Source of the DNA: JAVVEH01 sp032251435
GTDB lineage: Bacteria; Verrucomicrobiota; Lentisphaeria; Oligosphaerales; MVZH01
DNA: 64,000 nucleotides
Assembly (NCBI GenBank): GCA_032251435.1
Contig: JAVVEH010000023.1
Span: 10,127 to 74,126, forward strand
Direction of reading: 5' to 3'
Position 1 is the stretch's first letter. Each line of letters starts with the position of its first letter. The notes under the pieces are model-generated. The model did not search any database and was not told where the DNA came from. It saw only the letters and a program-made list of their open reading frames with translations. Shown one piece after another: positions 1-8,465 of the stretch. A program made the translations under genes and the position numbers.

Positions 1-1
1 C

Positions 2-250
2 GGTCGCACGCATCAAATACGGCGTCATTTTAAGCATATCAACCATCCGGTCATTGGTGATACGGAGCACGGCCGCGGGGAGCACAATCGTTTGTTTCGA
101 GAGCATTTCGGGATCCGCCGCCTCCTATTGCAGGCGATTCATGTCACCCTGCCGCATCCGGCCACCGGTGAGCCTCTGACCATACAAGATACTTTGGATG
201 CTGAATTCGCGGATTTGTTTGATACGTTGGGGTGGCCGGTGGACAGATGA
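2..250 (+). CDS. truC: tRNA pseudouridine synthase TruC-like, 3' part only
   Basis: The window opens inside this gene; only the last 82 codons are present. The fragment begins with GRTHQIRRH, the conserved C-terminal motif of RluA-family pseudouridine synthases, followed by HPVIGDTEHGRGEHNR and LFREHFGIRRLLLQA, which resemble TruC (the enzyme for U65 of tRNA) more closely than RluA, C or D. The catalytic aspartate lies upstream of the window and cannot be checked. The stop codon overlaps the start of the signal peptidase gene as ATGA, so the two are probably cotranscribed. The TruC subfamily is inferred from the fragment; membership of the RluA superfamily is secure. Confidence 0.85.
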   Translation, partial: GRTHQIRRHFKHINHPVIGDTEHGRGEHNRLFREHFGIRRLLLQAIHVTLPHPATGEPLTIQDTLDAEFADLFDTLGWPVDR

Positions 251-744
251 TCGTTGATTGGTTAAAACGTTTTTTCTTTCCGACACCCAGCCGGTGGTTC
301 TTTTTACGGCTGGGTTGTGTGGCCTTGGCGGCCTACATCTTTTTCGGGCATGTCTGTCGTCCCATGCGGATTAGCGGACTGAGCATGCTTCCCACGTACC
401 ACACCGGACAGGTTAATCTGTGCAACCTGTGGAAATACCGTTTTTCACCACCCCAAGCGGGCGACGTGGTCATGGTCCGGCTCACCGGTGACAGCGTGAT
501 GTACTTAAAGCGGGTGGTCGCCGTGGGGGGGCAGACTGTTGAATTCCGAAAAGGGGTCTTGTGGGTGGATGGACATCCCGTAGAGGAAGACTACGTTAAA
601 GGTCCCTGCGACTGGGAGCTGGCCCCCCGGAAAGTGCGGCTTGGCAATGTCTATGTGGTGGGAGACAACCGCAGCGTGGATATCGAAAAACATGATTTTG
701 GCCAGACCTCTTTAAACAACATTGCCGGAGGCCCTGTTTGGTGA
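247..744 (+). CDS. lepB: Signal peptidase I (S26 family)
   Basis: 165-residue type I signal peptidase that would cut signal peptides from exported proteins at the outer face of the inner membrane. One membrane segment (about residues 18-36) is followed by GLSMLPT, carrying the catalytic serine (about Ser46), the box GDVVMVR, and YLKRVVAVGG with the general-base lysine (about Lys88). GDNRSVD near the end corresponds to the family's GDNR box, although the usual following SxDSR is poorly kept. It is short, lacking the large periplasmic insert of E. coli LepB. I chose ATG 247, which overlaps the upstream stop; GTG 232 would add five residues inside the upstream gene. The next gene starts in its stop codon. 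Confidence 0.88.
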   Translation: MIVDWLKRFFFPTPSRWFFLRLGCVALAAYIFFGHVCRPMRISGLSMLPTYHTGQVNLCNLWKYRFSPPQAGDVVMVRLTGDSVMYLKRVVAVGGQTVEFRKGVLWVDGHPVEEDYVKGPCDWELAPRKVRLGNVYVVGDNRSVDIEKHDFGQTSLNNIAGGPVW

Positions 745-1244
745 AAAAGATTTTCACAACCGCGTTATTGATCATTGCCGGGGCGGGGATCGCCTTATTT
801 GTGTGGAAACGTTTTTTCACCAGTGAGGAAGCGGTGATTGCCAAGCGCTGCCGCGCGCTTGGCGAAGCCGCGTCGTTTAGCGGTGATGATGGATTGGCCG
901 CCATCGCCATCCGTGGCGAGAGATTAAAATCTCTCTTGGCGGACACCTGCCGGGTGCGATTGAGGACGTATGAGATGAACGAAACGTTTTCCCGGGATGA
1001 GATCGTCTCCCGGCATGTCGCTCTCAGACAATATTGGTCCTCACTGTCCATACATGTGTATGATAGTGTGGTTTTAGAGGTTGGAAAGGCGGAGGCCGCG
1101 GTCCATTTCACCGCCCGGGCCACCGCTGTGGAAAAGTCCGGGCGGCGAAACATTCAAACGGTTCCCGTGTGGGCCTCCCTCAAAAAAGTTGACGGCACAT
1201 GGCGCTTCGAGGAATTCCGTGAGGAAAACGTTTTTGAAAAGTGA
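741..1244 (+). CDS. Hypothetical membrane-anchored protein, NTF2/SnoaL-like
   Basis: 167-residue protein with a single N-terminal hydrophobic segment (about residues 3-22), so it is a type II membrane or secreted protein. The rest is a small alpha/beta domain whose pattern (helical start, then strands ending in WASLKKVDGTWRFEEF) recalls NTF2/SnoaL-like folds; that is a resemblance, not an identification. GTG 741 overlaps the stop of the signal peptidase gene (GTGA), so truC, the peptidase and this gene form one tightly packed unit. No function can be assigned. Confidence 0.75.
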   Translation: MKKIFTTALLIIAGAGIALFVWKRFFTSEEAVIAKRCRALGEAASFSGDDGLAAIAIRGERLKSLLADTCRVRLRTYEMNETFSRDEIVSRHVALRQYWSSLSIHVYDSVVLEVGKAEAAVHFTARATAVEKSGRRNIQTVPVWASLKKVDGTWRFEEFREENVFEK

Positions 1245-1361
1245 CAAAGCGTTTAATCCGTCCGGTAGCGTTTATTTTATCGTGAATTACATTCCTCTTC
1301 GCGCGGCCGATCATCCCGCGTTGCCTGTTCAAATGATTAACCCCCTAAAGCGAGGCTATCC

Positions 1362-2093
1362 ATGTCTAATCTCGGTTATGATGACACGCCTGTGATTCCC
1401 GGCTCCACGTATAAAGTGCATGACGGGGACCGCCCCCAACCCCGGATTGTCACGCCCGCTGAAACCTGTTGCGGCGCTCCTTCCGACGCGGTTGTGCTGT
1501 TTGACGGCGCGAGTCTGGACGGCTGGAAAAGCGCCAAAGAAGGAGGCGAGGCTCCTTGGAAGCTGGAAAACGGCTATATGGAAGTTGTGCCCCGCTCCGG
1601 GAATATTTATACGGAAAAGGTGTTCGGCAGCTGCCAACTGCATCTGGAAATGGCCACACCGGTCGTTGTCAAGGGCGACGGACAGGGCCGGGGCAACAGT
1701 GGCGTGTTTCTGATGCGTAAATATGAGATTCAAGTGTTGGATTGCCACGACAACCCGACTTATCCCGATGGGACAATCTGCGCTATTTACGGTCAATATC
1801 CCCCGTTGGTGAACGCCTGTAAAAAGCCCGGTGAATGGCAAACGTATGACATTATTTGGGAAGCGCCCGAGTTCGATGGTGACACGCTGGTGAAGGCCGC
1901 CCGCGTGACCGTGTTTTTGAATGGCGTTCTGGTTCACCACGCCAAGGAACTGCAAGGCCCGACCGAGCACCGCCGACTGGCGACCTACGTGCCGCATCCA
2001 GCGGAAATGCCATTGGAACTGCAGGATCACGGTGACCTGGTCCGCTTCCGTAATATCTGGTGCCGTCCGTTGACTGATTACGATCAGGCCTGA
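1362..2093 (+). CDS. DUF1080 protein (3-keto-disaccharide hydrolase domain)
   Basis: 243-residue single-domain protein of the DUF1080 family (concanavalin-like jelly roll). The family start VVLFDGASLDGWKS is at about residues 44-57, preceded by a 40-residue leader without signal peptide character; FLMRKYEIQVLDCHDN and PGEWQTYDIIWEAPEFDG are the typical core segments, and the end matches FRNIWCRPL. Members act on 3-keto-glycosides or bind carbohydrate, and are very frequent in PVC bacteria. Here it has no export signal and stands as a single gene between a lipid-anchored unit and a pseudouridine synthase, although a sugar isomerase, glycosidase and sulfatase lie 3-8 kb away. The substrate is unknown. 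Confidence 0.85.
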   Translation: MSNLGYDDTPVIPGSTYKVHDGDRPQPRIVTPAETCCGAPSDAVVLFDGASLDGWKSAKEGGEAPWKLENGYMEVVPRSGNIYTEKVFGSCQLHLEMATPVVVKGDGQGRGNSGVFLMRKYEIQVLDCHDNPTYPDGTICAIYGQYPPLVNACKKPGEWQTYDIIWEAPEFDGDTLVKAARVTVFLNGVLVHHAKELQGPTEHRRLATYVPHPAEMPLELQDHGDLVRFRNIWCRPLTDYDQA

Positions 2094-2157
2094 AGCCATT
2101 CAGGGGCGGTGTCTCGGCTCAGGAGTGAGAGCATGTGTAAGCGTCAGGTTTAAAGAG

Positions 2158-3063
2158 ATGGCACCCCGCCCTGTTTCACAAACCTATCCAGTCGAGACGC
2201 CGCGGGCGGATTCCCGGCTGGATCGTTTTTTATGTGAAAAGACCCCGGCATTCGTGTCAAAAAAGGCCGCCTACAAGGCCGTGAAACGGGGCGAAATCCA
2301 CGTGAATGGCGAGCCTGTCGGCGATCCTCAATACCGCCTTCATGGCGGAGATGTTGTCACCGTTTGGCCTGACACGCGGGAGCCTCCACCGCCCTTGCGC
2401 CTGACGATGCCCGTGGTGTTTGAGGATGATGTTCTGGCGGTGGTTGAAAAGCCGCCCGGCCTGCCCGTTTCGGGAAATTACGCGAAAACCGTCCAGCGGG
2501 CGCTTCCCTATAACCTATCCGCCAGCCACGCGCCGGACGCGTTGCGGATTCCGCGGCCGGTCCATCGATTGGACGCGCCGACAGGGGGGCTGCTGCTGGT
2601 GGCGAAAACAGCCGGGGCGCTGGTTGATCTAAGCCAGCAGTTTGAAACGCGCGCCGTCCGCAAAATCTATCACGCGGTGACCGCGGGCTCGTTGCCGGAC
2701 TCCGTGACGGTGACGCAGCCATTGGATGAAAAACACGCGGAGACATTCTTTCAAACGCTGGCGCGGGCGCCGTCTCTGAATTATACCGAGCTTTGCTTGG
2801 TGGCCTGCCAGCCTCATACGGGACGGACTCATCAGATCCGGCGGCACTTGCAGGCATTGGGGGCGCCGATTGTCGGTGATCTTCGCTATGGCGACGCTGG
2901 CCATGTGTTGAAAGGAAAGGGATTGTTTCTATGGGCGGTGGGATTGGCTTTCCGTCATCCCGTGACCGATGACAGCGTTGATGTCACAGTCCAGACTCCG
3001 CGGAAATTCGCGGCCTTGATGACCCGGGAAGCCCGGCGGACGCGGCTATGGCGGGGAGAATGA
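2158..3063 (+). CDS. RluA-family RNA pseudouridine synthase with S4 domain
   Basis: 301 residues from ATG 2158; GTG 2125 would add 11 residues. The N-terminal S4 RNA-binding domain (about residues 18-70, with KRGEIHVNGEPV) is followed by the synthase domain. PVHRLDAPTGGLLLVAK holds the catalytic aspartate (about Asp139; most relatives have HRLDxxTSG), and PHTGRTHQIRRHLQALG plus PIVGDLRYG form the C-terminal conserved boxes. It isomerises uridine to pseudouridine in rRNA or tRNA; the target cannot be told from sequence. It is a second RluA-type enzyme in the first 3 kb, but clearly a different subfamily from the truncated one at the window edge. Confidence 0.9.
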   Translation: MAPRPVSQTYPVETPRADSRLDRFLCEKTPAFVSKKAAYKAVKRGEIHVNGEPVGDPQYRLHGGDVVTVWPDTREPPPPLRLTMPVVFEDDVLAVVEKPPGLPVSGNYAKTVQRALPYNLSASHAPDALRIPRPVHRLDAPTGGLLLVAKTAGALVDLSQQFETRAVRKIYHAVTAGSLPDSVTVTQPLDEKHAETFFQTLARAPSLNYTELCLVACQPHTGRTHQIRRHLQALGAPIVGDLRYGDAGHVLKGKGLFLWAVGLAFRHPVTDDSVDVTVQTPRKFAALMTREARRTRLWRGE

Positions 3064-3133
3064 TGAACTGAGGTCTGGTTTCCTGATGAGTGGCTGCGTC
3101 TGGTGTCATGTCGCAACCACCTTTGTGGAATTG

Positions 3134-3925
3134 TCACTGTTCTCTGAACACGCGGAGATTTAGGTTCCCATAGTCATCAAAACCGACGCGGAGAGAAAGC
3201 AAGATCGCCAGAAAGATCGTGATGGCGGTGCCGCAGAGGATCGCCAGCATGATGGCGATCTGATATTTGATGGCGACAGCGGGAGATGTTCCGCCAAGAA
3301 TAACTCCCGTCATCATGCCCGGCAGGGCGACGAGCCCGATGCTGGCCATGCCGGCGATGGTGGGGGTGAGCGCGTTTTGGCAGGCTTCTTTAAAAAAAGG
3401 CCTGACCGCCTCTTGAAAATCCGCTCCGTAGGCGATCCGTTGTTGGTAGCGGACCCGGGACGAGCGAATGGAGGCGTAAAACGATTTAACGCCGACAATG
3501 TCCGCCCGCAGACAATTGCCGAGAATCATGCCGGCCAAAGGGATCACGTAGCGCGGATCCAGCAAATTCGGGGAGCGCAGCAGCAGGCCGACAAAGACGG
3601 CCAGGGGGATGGCCGTGCCGAGAGCCAAAGACACGCCGAGAGCTAGGGCGAACGGTTTAACCCGCAGCCCGCAGCCGCGCAAAACAGTGACGTCGGCGAC
3701 CGTGATCATGGTGGCCAGCCACAGCATCGTGAGCCAGGGATTTTCCAGTTTAAAAATCACCTGCAAGTAGAATCCCACGAAGAGCAGCTGGGCAGTCATC
3801 CGCGCCACGGAGAGAAGCGTCTGCCCGACCATGGGTAATCGCAGCCACAAGATGACCGCCAACGGAGGGATCAGCAACAAGTAACTGAGCGCCAAGCCCG
3901 TGTAGCCAATGTCAAACGCGCTCAT
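3134..3925 (-). CDS. fetB: FetB-type iron/metal export permease (UPF0014)
   Basis: 263-residue integral membrane protein with about seven membrane segments. It carries the UPF0014 hallmarks: LPMVGQTLLSVARMTAQLLFVGF near the N terminus, MILGNCLRADIVGVKSFY in the middle and ALPGMMTGVILGGTSP towards the end. In E. coli, FetAB exports iron and protects against oxidative stress. The start ATG 3925 overlaps the stop of the ATPase gene (ATGA), giving a translationally coupled pair; the longer reading frame to 3961 lies inside the ATPase gene and is not used. Confidence 0.9.
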   Translation of the reverse strand: MSAFDIGYTGLALSYLLLIPPLAVILWLRLPMVGQTLLSVARMTAQLLFVGFYLQVIFKLENPWLTMLWLATMITVADVTVLRGCGLRVKPFALALGVSLALGTAIPLAVFVGLLLRSPNLLDPRYVIPLAGMILGNCLRADIVGVKSFYASIRSSRVRYQQRIAYGADFQEAVRPFFKEACQNALTPTIAGMASIGLVALPGMMTGVILGGTSPAVAIKYQIAIMLAILCGTAITIFLAILLSLRVGFDDYGNLNLRVFREQ

Positions 3926-4566
3926 TCGATTTCCCCCACCTTTACCATCCGGTCGACACATGTCAACCGTTCGGGGTGCTCATGCGATACCAGCAGCATC
4001 GTCATTCCGCTCACCCGTTCCAAGCGCTGAAACAGCGCCCGCGCGGCGGCCGCGTCCAGAGCGGATGACGGTTCGTCGACCAGGAGCAATGGCCGTTTCA
4101 GGAACAGGCCCAGCGCCAGGGCGACCCGTTGCCGTTCGCCGCCGGACATGTCTGATGACCGCCGGGCGAGAATGTCGTTCCTCAAGCCTAAGGCGGAAAG
4201 TTCCTCCACCAGCCCCTCGATCGACGGCGCGCCGCTGTTATTGCGAAAGGCCAGCGCCTCATCCACCCAGGCCTGAACGGTCCTGTCGCCAAAATCAATG
4301 GTTTGGGGGACATATGCGAGCCGCCGCCGGATCGTCCAGACCGTCGCCGGGGTCAGGACTTCGCCATCGACGCGGATTGTCCCCTCGTCCGGCTGCAAAA
4401 AGCCGGCGACGCTGGCTAGGATGCTGGATTTGCCGCACCCCGAAGGGCCGGCCAGAAGCACTTTTTCCCCCGTGTGAACGGTAAGAGAAAAATTCTCAAA
4501 CAGGCGCCGCTGGCCAAAGCGCAGGGAAAAATTCGCGATGTGAATTTTCGGAGGGATATCCGGCAT
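3922..4566 (-). CDS. fetA: ABC transporter ATPase, FetA-like
   Basis: 214-residue single ABC ATPase. Walker A GPSGCGKSS is at residues 40-48, the Q-loop at VPQ, the signature MSGGERQRV at about 140-148, Walker B LLLVDEP near 161-167 with the D-loop SALD, and the H-loop histidine in SHEHP. It is the nucleotide-binding partner of the UPF0014 permease encoded directly downstream with a 4-bp overlap. Fe as substrate is inferred from the E. coli FetAB pair. No metal-responsive operator was recognised in the roughly 300 bp upstream. Confidence 0.9.
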   Translation of the reverse strand: MPDIPPKIHIANFSLRFGQRRLFENFSLTVHTGEKVLLAGPSGCGKSSILASVAGFLQPDEGTIRVDGEVLTPATVWTIRRRLAYVPQTIDFGDRTVQAWVDEALAFRNNSGAPSIEGLVEELSALGLRNDILARRSSDMSGGERQRVALALGLFLKRPLLLVDEPSSALDAAAARALFQRLERVSGMTMLLVSHEHPERLTCVDRMVKVGEIE

Positions 4567-4871
4567 AAGCGTTTCACAGTCATCCCATAGGACGGCGGAA
4601 TAATGGAATACTGGAAGATTGGAATGATGTTTTGTTCTTGGAAGCGATGCTGTCTTAGCCTGGATTATTCACGCGGCGTGAATAATCCATCCCTTTTGGG
4701 GACGTGATCTCGTTGCCAGTCAACGAGAAACGTGGCTAAGCCCCGCATGTGCGGCGTCGCCGCGACGCGGCTCACGCCGTTTGTTCGCCGTTCCGGCGGC
4801 GAACATAGGGCCGAAGGTGTATGATGATCCTATTTCTGGGACAGCCCCTCATCCGTTTAGCCTTGTGGAGT
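4567..4871. other. Intergenic stretch with GC-rich inverted segments
   Basis: About 305 bp between the start of fetA and the stop of the sugar isomerase gene. It holds the palindromic repeat at 4657-4689 and a GC-rich stretch near 4745-4800 with several short inverted repeats. I see no convincing gene here. The promoter of fetAB should lie just upstream of 4566, but no clear -35/-10 pair stands out. Confidence 0.6.
4657..4689. repeat. Palindromic interspersed repeat, copy A
   Basis: TGGATTATTCACGC, one central G, then its exact reverse complement (4661-4689): a perfect 14-bp inverted repeat preceded by AGCC. A second, slightly diverged copy with the same core and the longer arm AGCCTGGATTATTCACGC is at 10084-10120. 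The pair brackets the isomerase/glycosidase/sulfatase genes. The structure is that of a REP/MITE-like element or a bidirectional hairpin; no poly-T run follows it, so it is not a classic terminator. Confidence 0.85.
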
Positions 4872-5864
4872 TTATCGTTCCATCTGGGCGTCAAATTTAA
4901 TATTGGATGGTTTAAAATCCACTTTTTTGACGAATTCCGCGGCTTCCGCGGCGCCATGTTCACGATCCATGCCGGAGTCTTCCCACTCAACGGAAAGCGG
5001 CCCTTGGTAGCCGACGCGGTTCAAGGCCCGGATAATTTCCTCGAAATTCACGCCGCCGTGGCCGAGACTGCGGAAATCCCAGCCGCGGTTGGGTTGACCA
5101 AAGTCGATATGGGAGGACAGAATGCCGGTGGAACCATCCAGCGTGAGCGCCGCGTCCTTCATGTGCACATGATAGATCCGGTCCGGGAAGCTGTTAATGA
5201 AGCAAACCGGATCGACCATCTGCCAGTGCAGGTGGCTGGGATCAAAGTTAAACCCGAATTCAGCGCGGTTGCCGATCGCCTCCAGGGCCCGTTTGGCGGT
5301 GTGAACATCGAAGGCGATTTCAGTTGGATGCACTTCCAAAGCGAATCTCACGCCGCATTCGCCGAAGACATCCAGGATCGGGTTCCATTTATCAGCGAAG
5401 AACTGAAAGCCGCCATTAATCATGTCCGCCGAGGCCGGGGGGAAGCTGTAAAGCATGTGCCAAATCGACGAGCCGGTAAAGCCATTAACGACTTTCACGC
5501 CCAGATTTTTGGCGGCTTGAGCGGTGAGTTTCATCTGCTGGACAGCCCACGCGCGCTTCGCTTCGGCATCGCCGGCCAGGTTTGGCGGCGCGAATAAATC
5601 CGTGCGTGCGTCATCGTTGAGGTCACACACTAATTGCCCGGCCAGATGATTGCTGATCGCCCAGCACGTCAAGCCGTTTTTCGCCAGAATCGCCAGTTGT
5701 TTTTCGCAGTAAGCCGGGTCATTGGCCGCCTTTTCAACATCCATGTGATCGCCCCAGCAGGCGAGTTCCAAGCCTTCATACCCCCAGGCCGCGGCTTTTT
5801 CAGCGAGCGTTTCCAAAGGCAGGTCGGCCCATTGACCGGTGAACAGTGTGACAGGACGCGCCAT
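4872..5864 (-). CDS. Sugar phosphate isomerase/epimerase family protein
   Basis: 330-residue TIM-barrel protein of the xylose isomerase-like / AP endonuclease 2 superfamily. Metal-binding residues appear in the expected order: Glu in ALEVHPTE, Asp and His in NFDPSHLHWQ, His in HVHMKD and Glu in SVEWEDSG. Such enzymes isomerise or epimerise free or oxidised sugars, and homologues are common next to DUF1080, Gfo/Idh oxidoreductase and sulfatase genes in PVC bacteria. ATG 5864 is preferred because GGAGA lies eight bases upstream; ATG 5879 would include that site. There is no signal peptide, so it acts in the cytoplasm. The substrate is unknown. Confidence 0.88.
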   Translation of the reverse strand: MARPVTLFTGQWADLPLETLAEKAAAWGYEGLELACWGDHMDVEKAANDPAYCEKQLAILAKNGLTCWAISNHLAGQLVCDLNDDARTDLFAPPNLAGDAEAKRAWAVQQMKLTAQAAKNLGVKVVNGFTGSSIWHMLYSFPPASADMINGGFQFFADKWNPILDVFGECGVRFALEVHPTEIAFDVHTAKRALEAIGNRAEFGFNFDPSHLHWQMVDPVCFINSFPDRIYHVHMKDAALTLDGSTGILSSHIDFGQPNRGWDFRSLGHGGVNFEEIIRALNRVGYQGPLSVEWEDSGMDREHGAAEAAEFVKKVDFKPSNIKFDAQMER

Positions 5865-6005
5865 AATCAGTGTCTCCATTATTCGCGGTTATAAAAAGAA
5901 CGGAACACGCTCCGTTTCAAAGACGTGACCAAAACCTTACCACATGTTTTCCGCCCGTCAATCCGGGGCCGGACAAAAAGCGCGTCGGCAAGGCCGGGGC
6001 GCCGC

Positions 6006-8465
6006 CTATCTTCCGTTGATCACCAGTTTTTCCACGGCCGCCTCCCCGTAAAGGGTGGTCAACTCGCCTTTTCCATCCGTAATCGCGCAGGTGCCCCAAG
6101 CCGTTCCGGTTGACCAGAAGTAAGTCCCGTCCGGGGCGTTGAAAGTCATCGTTTTATCAACAGCGCTGTAGTGAAAACCGGTGAACGCCAGAACCTCAGC
6201 CCAGGCGGCCATAGCCCGGGCGTAATGATGGCCGCATTCGGCCTCGTCAAAGGGGCTGCGTTTGCGTCCGTCATATCGGTCGCGGATATAGCCGACCAGC
6301 GCCACCCCTTCATCAATCATGCCTTCATAGATCAGGTGGGCGGCCAAGGTGTGTTCAAATCCGGTCATGACCTCATTGTAGTAAGGAAAGGGGCGCCGGG
6401 GCCGGTCGCCGTGCGGATAGGTTCCCATCAGAACCGCTGTCTCATCGCCAAGCGCGTAGTTGCGCAAATGATTAAAGTGGTCATGAAAACCACGCTTTAA
6501 ATTGTATTTCAAAATCGACGACAGGGTGGTCTTGACATGGTCCGGATCCAGGATATATCCCAAGCCGCAGACATGGGCCATGTATTGGCCGGCCAGTTGG
6601 TCTATGAGACAGCCTTTGCCCAGTTGTAAAATGGGAGATCCATCGGCTTCCAGGCCATGATGATTGGTCGTCAGGGGATGGATGGCCGTCGGCACTTGGA
6701 TTCGATGATCATAATAGTCACCGTTGAACAATTCCCGGTCCGTCCATTCCCGGCCCTTGTCAAAAAGTTCCCGGCATCGCCTGGCGAAATCGCCGTCATC
6801 AGCCTGTCCGGTTTCGGTCAGATAGGCGGCCATTTTTTCCGCCGCTTTCAAGGCTCCCAGGTACCAGCCCTGCATTTGGGGATTGGGGCCGTAATAGTCC
6901 ACATCCATCGTGTTATGCTGGCACCCTTCCATCACGCCGTCCCGATCGGTGTCCCAACCGCCCGGGACCCAGGCGAAGGCGAGGGCCGCTTTCACTTTGG
7001 GCCAGAGGCGCGAGAGGAAGGTGTCGTCACCGGAAAGTCGCCAATCCCGGTAGATCTTCATAATACAGCCCATTTGCCCATCGGCGGCGGCCTGACTCCA
7101 GGGCTCCTCGGTGTTTTTACTGAGGGGCAAGAGGTTACGGAAACGCATGGCGCCTTCATCATTGGTGGCGTGCAGAAATTCCACTTCCCGCATGCCGCGG
7201 CTGAGGTCGGCGAACAGGTAGGCGGTTGTCTGCTCGTAATTCCACACATGGGTACAGCTTCCCGGGCAGGACCCGACAAAATCATGAATGCCTTCCCAGC
7301 CGAAAAAATGCCCATCGGGCGTCTGAAAACATGTCTGGGTTCTCAAAGTGCCGCTGTTGAACAGAGCGGCTTCTTTGACCGCCGTCGGCACGTCTGAATC
7401 ACAAAACGCCCGGACAAAATCCAAGGTTTTATCTCTGAGACTGTCCCAGTGATCGAGGACATAGTCAGCGGCGGCCACCGAGGTGGGGAAACGCTCCGCG
7501 TAATCATTGCCAACAACGGTTTTAGACCATCCTTTGCGGTTTGGAAACCGCCAGGTCACCAGAAAGCGGATTTCACCGGATTGACCAGGCGCCAGGGTAA
7601 TGGTTCTGGCCATGGATGACAGCAGCTTATTCTGAGGCCCGTTTTCCCTGGGCGTGGTTTCACCCGTCATGGAGAACTCGTCCCAGAAATCCAGAATGCT
7701 GTCACCCCAGCTCAAGGCGGGCCAGCTCACCCGCGAGCCCGCCGGCCGCCCCCCGGCGGCGGTGACACAGATCTCCCCATAGGCTTCGTTTCCCGTGTCT
7801 TCCGCGGTTGAAATCAAGTGCAGGCGGCTGCCATAGTCACAGTCCAACGCGTGGGTTTCATTGTTTTCCAATCCCAGGTACTGTGTCCGGCTGCCCCATG
7901 CGGGTTTCGTCTGCCTGCCGTCACAGCCGACAGGGTTTAGAAATGTCCCGCAGATACTGGCTTCGACAGGGGAATCCGTCGGGTTTTCCAAGTGAAAAAT
8001 CAGCATGGCGCACGGCAGGGAACTGGCGGAGCTGTCCCCCGGGATCATCGGGTTCATCGCCCGCAACTCAACGTTGAGCGGGACCTGTTCGTCCAACAGC
8101 TCGACGACTCCCAGCGGGTAAGCCGCGTGGAAGACAGCCTCGGGAAAACGGGGAAATCCTGAGTTAGGTGTTTTACAGCCTTCCGACGCTTCGTAGTCAC
8201 TGCTGTCAATGGGGCCTTCCAGACACCGGGCCACCCGCCGCCCGTCATGCAGCGCGGAAAGGGCGAAAAACGACCCTAGATTTTTCAGTCCCGCCAAGAC
8301 TGGAGTGTATCCCTTGGCCGGTGTGTTCATGATTTCCCAATCGCGCAGGTCCCCGCGTCCCCCTAGAGAAACGGTTCCCGTGCCGATACCGCCAATGGGC
8401 ATGGCGATTTTCCGCAGGTGGTCGGTATCGTAGGATTTAAGATAGGGCCAGGATGAATGGTCCAT
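6006..8465 (-). CDS. GH116-like glycoside hydrolase (GBA2/DUF608 type)
   Basis: 819 residues with the two-domain layout of non-lysosomal glucosylceramidase-type enzymes. The N-terminal beta-sandwich begins with KIAMPIGGIGTGTVSLGGRG, the glycine-rich start typical of the GBA2 N-terminal domain. The C-terminal (alpha/alpha)6 barrel includes CTHVWNYEQTTAYLF, DGQMGCIMKIYRDW and EGCQHNTMDVDYYGPN. I could not place the catalytic pair with certainty. Family members release glucose, xylose or related sugars from beta-glycosides. There is no signal peptide. The start codon directly follows the sulfatase stop, so the two genes are cotranscribed and may act in turn on a sulfated glycoside taken into the cytoplasm. 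GH116 assignment is likely; specificity is unknown. Confidence 0.85.
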   Translation of the reverse strand: MDHSSWPYLKSYDTDHLRKIAMPIGGIGTGTVSLGGRGDLRDWEIMNTPAKGYTPVLAGLKNLGSFFALSALHDGRRVARCLEGPIDSSDYEASEGCKTPNSGFPRFPEAVFHAAYPLGVVELLDEQVPLNVELRAMNPMIPGDSSASSLPCAMLIFHLENPTDSPVEASICGTFLNPVGCDGRQTKPAWGSRTQYLGLENNETHALDCDYGSRLHLISTAEDTGNEAYGEICVTAAGGRPAGSRVSWPALSWGDSILDFWDEFSMTGETTPRENGPQNKLLSSMARTITLAPGQSGEIRFLVTWRFPNRKGWSKTVVGNDYAERFPTSVAAADYVLDHWDSLRDKTLDFVRAFCDSDVPTAVKEAALFNSGTLRTQTCFQTPDGHFFGWEGIHDFVGSCPGSCTHVWNYEQTTAYLFADLSRGMREVEFLHATNDEGAMRFRNLLPLSKNTEEPWSQAAADGQMGCIMKIYRDWRLSGDDTFLSRLWPKVKAALAFAWVPGGWDTDRDGVMEGCQHNTMDVDYYGPNPQMQGWYLGALKAAEKMAAYLTETGQADDGDFARRCRELFDKGREWTDRELFNGDYYDHRIQVPTAIHPLTTNHHGLEADGSPILQLGKGCLIDQLAGQYMAHVCGLGYILDPDHVKTTLSSILKYNLKRGFHDHFNHLRNYALGDETAVLMGTYPHGDRPRRPFPYYNEVMTGFEHTLAAHLIYEGMIDEGVALVGYIRDRYDGRKRSPFDEAECGHHYARAMAAWAEVLAFTGFHYSAVDKTMTFNAPDGTYFWSTGTAWGTCAITDGKGELTTLYGEAAVEKLVINGR

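Noticed and set aside
4821..5597. Long + strand frame opposite the sugar isomerase
   Set aside because: It is the complement of a gene with clear TIM-barrel metal motifs and has no domain of its own. The same holds for the long antisense frames opposite the sulfatase, GH116 and pilus ATPase genes.
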